A stretch of 64,000 nt of DNA, taken from Misgurnus anguillicaudatus (Eukaryota; Chordata; Actinopteri; Cypriniformes; Cobitidae). The stretch covers positions 41,068,001-41,132,000 of the forward strand of contig NC_073357.2 in NCBI RefSeq assembly GCF_027580225.2, given 5' to 3'. Below the pieces are notes generated by a model. It was not told where the DNA came from, did no database searches, and saw only the letters and a program-made list of their open reading frames with translations. Made by a program: the position numbers and the translations under genes. The first letter of the stretch is position 1. Each line of letters starts with the position of its first letter. Shown piece after piece: positions 58,738-64,000 of the stretch.

Positions 58738-60504
58738 CTGAAGAAAAGGAAAAAGGACAACATGCAGATAGAATAGTGTAACTAAGCTTTGTCTCTGTAG
58801 CCAGCCTGAGCAGTCTCAGCCATAGATGCAGATTTTCATTGTCTACGAGCCCTGCTATGACTCTCCCTATTTCTCTCCTACTGCTAAAATTGTCAATCTT
58901 ACTATTTTAGTCATCAGTATTCTAAAGATGTTTCAGCCTGGACTGAAGTAATTACAGTTTGTCTTTTACCATTCACGTATTTGAAAGCACATGTAGTTGC
59001 GTCAGCCAAGAGAAAACATACAGTCACCCTTCGTTGGCCTCACAATTATGGACTTTGATTATTCCCAATTTTGTCTGAAGAGCACGTGGCTACCGTTAAC
59101 AGGCAAGCACGTGCAAATGCTGGTGTCACTGATGCTCTCAGTTTCGGCTGTAATTGTACCAAATGGGAATCGCTAGTGCTACAGTTCGCACCCTGTCATT
59201 GTTTACATGCTGGTACACTAGAGACCATCTCATTATTGCCTCCTTCAGACACTCATACCAAAATCCACACTAGGCCCGGGATGCTGAGATATGTGGGACT
59301 TGGCCAAAGGATGTTCTTGAGAGTGCAGTAAGCACACGTGGAATGCCAAAGCCACTGAGGATACATTCTTCGAATTTCTACCCTTCAATTTTGAAGAACT
59401 AGCTCTGGTCATGGGGAAAAATGGACAAGACTGTAAATTGGGCACTGAGCTTTAGTAGACCATCTGTGAAAGGATTAAAAACTGCTTCTGCATAAATAAT
59501 GGTTTACAAACAAATTAGGACAGATATTGTAGCAGACGATTCTTCACAAGGTCGTTGAGCCAAATTGTCAATTGAGCACTTTCTGAGATCTTTCCAGGTT
59601 ATTTGCGAAAACTGGCCATTTTGAAATATCATGCTAATTATTACACAAGGTTTACTGCATATTGCAAAATAAATCAATTCCATAAATTCTGAATGTAATG
59701 TTGCATAAACGTTTACATTCATCTACAGTAAGATTTTCCCCTCTGTAACACTTTCCATGCATTACGCTACACACACTTCAATTCTAATGAAAAAAATGCC
59801 TTTAAAATTTGAAAGAGCAACTCTCAAACACATAAGCCTGTCTGTTCGCAGTAGGTCGTGATTTTGCGGCAGTCTTTCTTTCCAAGGCCAATCACCATCT
59901 ATCAGCTTCCATATCGACGTGGTCTAATTGTAGAGCGCACTTGATCCTGATCTTTAAGAATCCCTGCAGGGAGAGTAAGCAAGTCCATTTGTTTTTCTGG
60001 TGCTTCCACTTTAACTGGTCCATCCCTATGGAGGAGCCAGACATGGTATTCAGATACGCTTAAAAGGACAAGGCTGCATGTTGTTGGGGAAGAAAAATAG
60101 CAGAGATTGTAATGAATGGTTTATGATTGCAGCTTTCTCTCTCCCTACATGAAGAGGATCTATAGATGATTGGAGATACAATAATCCCCTTTAAAAGATG
60201 TGACACAGCCTTTAGGGGGTTTATTGTGTTTATTTAGCCTTCTCATTGTCAAAGAGTTATCTTCCACGAAGAGGTGGCTAGCAGTGTAATTCCTTCATGT
60301 CTTGCAAACATCACTGTGACATGACTTTTGTTGCTGTAAGCTCTGTAATGCTTTCCCTGCAGCAATATATATGCGAAGATAAATGTTTATCGCCTCTTAC
60401 AACTGCAAATGCTTGTGTTTCTAAATAATTAAGAATAGTGAATGATGTTAGTGCAGCTTTTTCTTAAATACAACTTGAATGCCTTGAATCGGTATGCTCT
60501 AAAA
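58738..60504. other. intergenic or intronic DNA, no exon recognised
   Basis: If the exon at 58361-58737 is real, this would be its preceding intron. No further exon with convincing splice sites was recognised. No bounded transposon. Confidence 0.35.
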
Positions 60505-61470
60505 CAGTGGTTCCCAACCTTTTTCACTTCAAGGCCCCCTAGTTGCCCACAACAATATTTTGGCGCTTTTCCATTGCATAGTACCCCACGGTTTAGTTTA
60601 GTTTGGGTCGGGTCAGCTCACCTCACTTTGGCATGGTTAGCTTTTCCATCGAGTTTGGTATCACTTCACAGTGGGAGGGATTAAAGGCGTGTCGTTATAT
60701 TTGCGCTGCCTACTGCTGTGACATCATACAAGTGAGAGCGTCGTTGTACATTCCCATTCATTTATTTATTTATCAGTCCGCCACAAAATTAAAATTGGCT
60801 ACCACAAATAGATGTTTGCACATCGCGTTTATCACCAAAGGTTACCTCTATCTCTCTTGACAGTTTCGGTTTAAACACCCGTGGTGTCAGTAGTCGACAC
60901 GCTCCGCTGAGCCTCATTGAAGTTGCATTTAAGCATAAAATACTGACGTGCTCGTCGCAAATGTTCTGCCACAAACTGCAAGTGTGGAAAAACCTGTTAT
61001 GGTGTCCCTGATTCTCAACCTGTGGATGTTTTTTATCGCTAAAAGGGAGTTTGGAAACTTATAGCGGAGCACAGATGAAAACATTTTTCGAGACAGCGCA
61101 AGCTAGCACTAAAGGTAAAGCTAATACTTACATTATAACGATGACGCTTGTGACGATTGACCAATCAGTGATCTACTGTGTTTTTGCGTCACGTTTGGTA
61201 TCAGCTCGGGTTGCTTGGAACCCCAACCGAGGTGGTATGAAAAAAAAGTATCGGGTACTACGTACTGCACCCAATGGAAAAGCTCCCAAAAGTAAGCTGA
61301 CCCGACCCAAACTAAACCAAACCAAACCGTGGTGTACTATGAAATGGAAAACCGCCATTTGAATGCCACATAAAATTAAATAGAACTTGGAATGACTAGA
61401 CAGATAGTCTTGAGCCCCCCTTCTGCTGAGGCTCCCCTCTGGGCCTCAACCCCCTGGTTGGAAAACACTA
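60505..61470. mobile_element. hAT-like element, 966 bp with inner insertion, 8-bp target duplication
   Basis: CAGTGGTTCCCAACCTTTTT on the left, and inverted GGTTGGAAAACACTA on the right. CTCTAAAA (60497-60504) and CTCTAAAC (61471-61478) are a near-perfect duplication. Most of it is an inner element (60561-61357), so the host copy itself is only about 170 bases. Confidence 0.82.
60561..61357. mobile_element. inner TIR element with TGGCG-TTTTCCATT termini, 797 bp
   Basis: TGGCGCTTTTCCATTGCATA on the left, and inverted TATGAAATGGAAAACCGCCA on the right. Long arms share GTTTGGGTCGGGTCAGCT and AGCTGACCCGACCCAAAC. TTT flanks both ends, possibly a 3-bp duplication. No transposase. Confidence 0.75.
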
Positions 61471-61478
61471 CTCTAAAC

Positions 61479-64000
61479 CATGCTGGGTAATTTCAACCTA
61501 GCGCTGGGTCAAAAAGGGATAAACCAATAATTTAACTTATGCTGATTTTTTAACACATTGTTGAGTTAATTACAGTATAAACTAGGGATCAGCGAATGTT
61601 TGGCAACCAAAATTATTCTGCTGAAAATAGCAAAAAACACATTTTTGGTGTTCGGCCAAACAAGTGAAAAAGGTGAATACATTTTACCGAACAATGATGC
61701 CTTTGATGACGCAATCAAATAGCAACCAACACACAGTGAGAAGTGTGCACCCTTCATAAATGCAGCAGCATTACAAGTTTCATTTATCATTTAAAATCAA
61801 GACATCCTAAAAAATGTAGGGATCATTGAATTTAAAATAAGTCAGACACAGGATTGCATGAATTGCTTTATTTATTGACCAAGTAACATTTTTAAACATT
61901 TAAAACTAATTAATTTAAGTACAAAATAACCCCTTACAATACATGTCAACATAATCCTAGTGTTACATAAAGCTTCTTGAACATATTCCATTAAAAAATA
62001 AACCAAAGTCTTTATGAGATGGCAAAATATACATTAGAAGCAAGATTTCTTAATACTGTTTCTTTACGTTATCATTAAAAAATGAAAGGAGACACTGAAA
62101 TGAGAGGAGAAACTGATCTCATTAACCTCAGTAGACTGGCATGCTATATGGATACAAACAAACATTTCAACTTCATCTAAAACTAATTAAGTGCAAAAAA
62201 ATACAACTTCCTATTACATATAACTCACAGTACATGTGCATAAAACATTGAACATTAACAAGAACATACTTACATTAAATTTTAACTGATTCAACTTCAT
62301 ATACAACGCTGGTTTTGTAAATAGTTTTGGAGTGTATACACATCACAGAATGTTAGAAAAATCCCTTATTATGGAATTTGGGGGCGAGGGGCAATATTAA
62401 CTGCATTCATATTTTTGAAACATTATATTTTAATAATTAATTGCACTAAATTAACATTAAATTGATGGCCCTAGTTAATCCATAATGATGTAAAATGCAT
62501 TATTGTTCTCATAAGAACGACAAACAGTGAGGTAATGTACTGCACATCAAAGACACAAGATACTGCATGTTTTTTTCTATGACGCACACGCTAATGTTTT
62601 GGTCACCCCTTTATACCTTTGAGAATCAAAGAAACACTTGTTTGTTTTACTCCGGAAAGCCGCCTTGCAAATGGCGAACGAAAACTGCAGAGAGTGGAAG
62701 AAAAAAATGCTGTTGAGGCTGGTAATTGGAGAGGAACAAGGCACTGCTTCACTGTCAATTCAGCAAGCCAGTCCCCAGACAGTAAAACAACATCCCTGAC
62801 AGGGAACAATAAACACTTCTTGTGTAACAATTCGTAAACATGTGTCCTGAGGGTCATACTTTATTTTGAGGGCCTTTTCTGCAGTCGTTGAACTGCTAAT
62901 ATAGACAGCAGGATTCCTGCTAAAGCCTCCAGCCAGAAGAAAAAGACAAATCAACCCGTTCTCCGCACGTTCACCGGCGCCCTGTCTATAACAGTGATCA
63001 CAGCAAAATTTCATTAATCACAAAGCTTTGTGCCCGCTAGACAAGAAGTAGACTAGTACTTCCAAGAGTGCTAAATCATCATATAAAAAATATTTTTCTT
63101 TTGCCACTTTCTTTCTGTCGGCGGGTCTTTCCATCAAAATACCATTACATTTTGAAAAACCTGAGGTGCATTTAGTTGAACAGTGCTAATTTGAACAAAA
63201 CATGCAGTGCATGTGGTACTCCAGATATTTGTTTCCCGGAATTTCTTTGTATTCATGCATTAGCCTGCTCTTCTACCACTCCACTTGAGAACACTGGCAA
63301 GGAGCTGACAAGCCTCACCACGATCACCTTCGTCCTTCATGTGAAAAACGCAGCCCTACAAGTGTTTACTCACGCGCTCCTGAATGCTTTCAGTCACAAA
63401 CTCTCAGACTCCAATCCATCAAGCCAGCATTTAGACATCACCAAGTGTAGTTGGCAGGGCCGAGTCTGGAAATTCAATAGTGCCTGTCCAACGGCTTGAC
63501 ATTCTCCTTAAAGGACAACACGTTCAATCATTTCATGTAAATAGGAGGGGTCATTGACGCTGTATTTCATGTCTTTAGTGTTGTCGGGCATGATGGATGC
63601 AGATCCCGCTGTGTGTTTTATCACATCGATATGATTTTCTCTCTGAGTGGAGCCATTTTATCCCACGATACACATTTCGGTGACACTTCTGGGAAGTGGT
63701 GCACAGTTCCATCTCCAGCATCACAATTAAGGTAATAAACCTACATTTGAACCCTAAAGCAAAATTAATGCCACGGCATGTACATTTCCGAAATATTTTA
63801 TGTTCATACAGTACTTCCCAATGTTCTTTTTAATCGCCAGTGTTGTCAGATTGTTTTCTGATTCCCTAAATGCAGAATAGGGACTCGTTCTGATAACAAC
63901 TGAAGGGGGGGTTCACTAAATGCAGCCTCTAATTACTCATGAATTCCTTTGCTCAGCACTCCACAGGCTTAGATGCAGCACTTCCCTGTTCACTTTCCGA
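61479..64000. other. repeat-poor intergenic DNA to window end
   Basis: AT-rich to about 62600, then less so. The stretch 62630-63000 and the block 63200-63720 look like candidate conserved non-coding DNA. The 107-codon frame at 63176-63499 has no recognisable domain. No bounded transposon seen. Confidence 0.4.

Noticed and set aside
1..64000. CRISPR array, prophage, operon, toxin-antitoxin or other bacterial systems
   Set aside because: Introns, SINEs, Tc1 and hAT elements show vertebrate nuclear DNA, and the tandem repeats have no spacer-repeat structure.

Overview
This is vertebrate genomic DNA, most likely from a cyprinid or closely related teleost. The gene has introns. The spacer DNA is packed with fish-type miniature inverted-repeat elements (TTAA-flanked piggyBac-like, and hAT-like with 8-bp target duplications). 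There is also a tRNA-derived SINE of the kind common in cyprinids and a Tc1 element of teleost type. No bacterial-type operons, CRISPR arrays or viral genomes are seen.

Left edge (1-6,933, + strand): the last four coding exons of an ADAMTS metalloprotease gene. They encode three thrombospondin type 1 repeats and a complete C-terminal PLAC domain ending in a TAA at 6931-6933. The pattern best fits adamts18, with its paralogue adamts16 as the alternative. All exons join in frame with GT-AG introns. The catalytic part lies upstream of the window.

Middle (about 7-58 kb): no convincing host gene. Structured repeats occupy much of this interval. Many can be delimited to the base by terminal inverted repeats and target-site duplications: hAT-like elements at 2012-2224, 23756-24253, 28568-33492, 45197-45494, 52824-53328 and 60505-61470; TTAA-flanked elements at 10815-11330, 15219-15605, about 16496-17139, 19069-19591 and 19672-20452; a Tc1 element with a broken transposase at 38152-39756; a non-autonomous LTR retroelement at 29578-32428; a probable giant solo LTR at 23264-26196; and a long fold-back repeat at 47066-48269. 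Several are nested, so insertion order can be read directly. Between them lie repeat-poor blocks (about 20.5-22.6, 33.6-38.1, 40.8-43.4, 49.7-52.3, 53.6-55.7 and 61.5-64 kb) that may hold regulatory DNA, although this cannot be proved from one sequence.

Right part: on the minus strand at 58361-58737 there is a candidate terminal coding exon of about 125 codons, with a good splice acceptor and a stop codon, which I do not recognise. If real, its gene converges on the ADAMTS gene from the right. Otherwise the window is one gene tail followed by a repeat-rich intergenic region.
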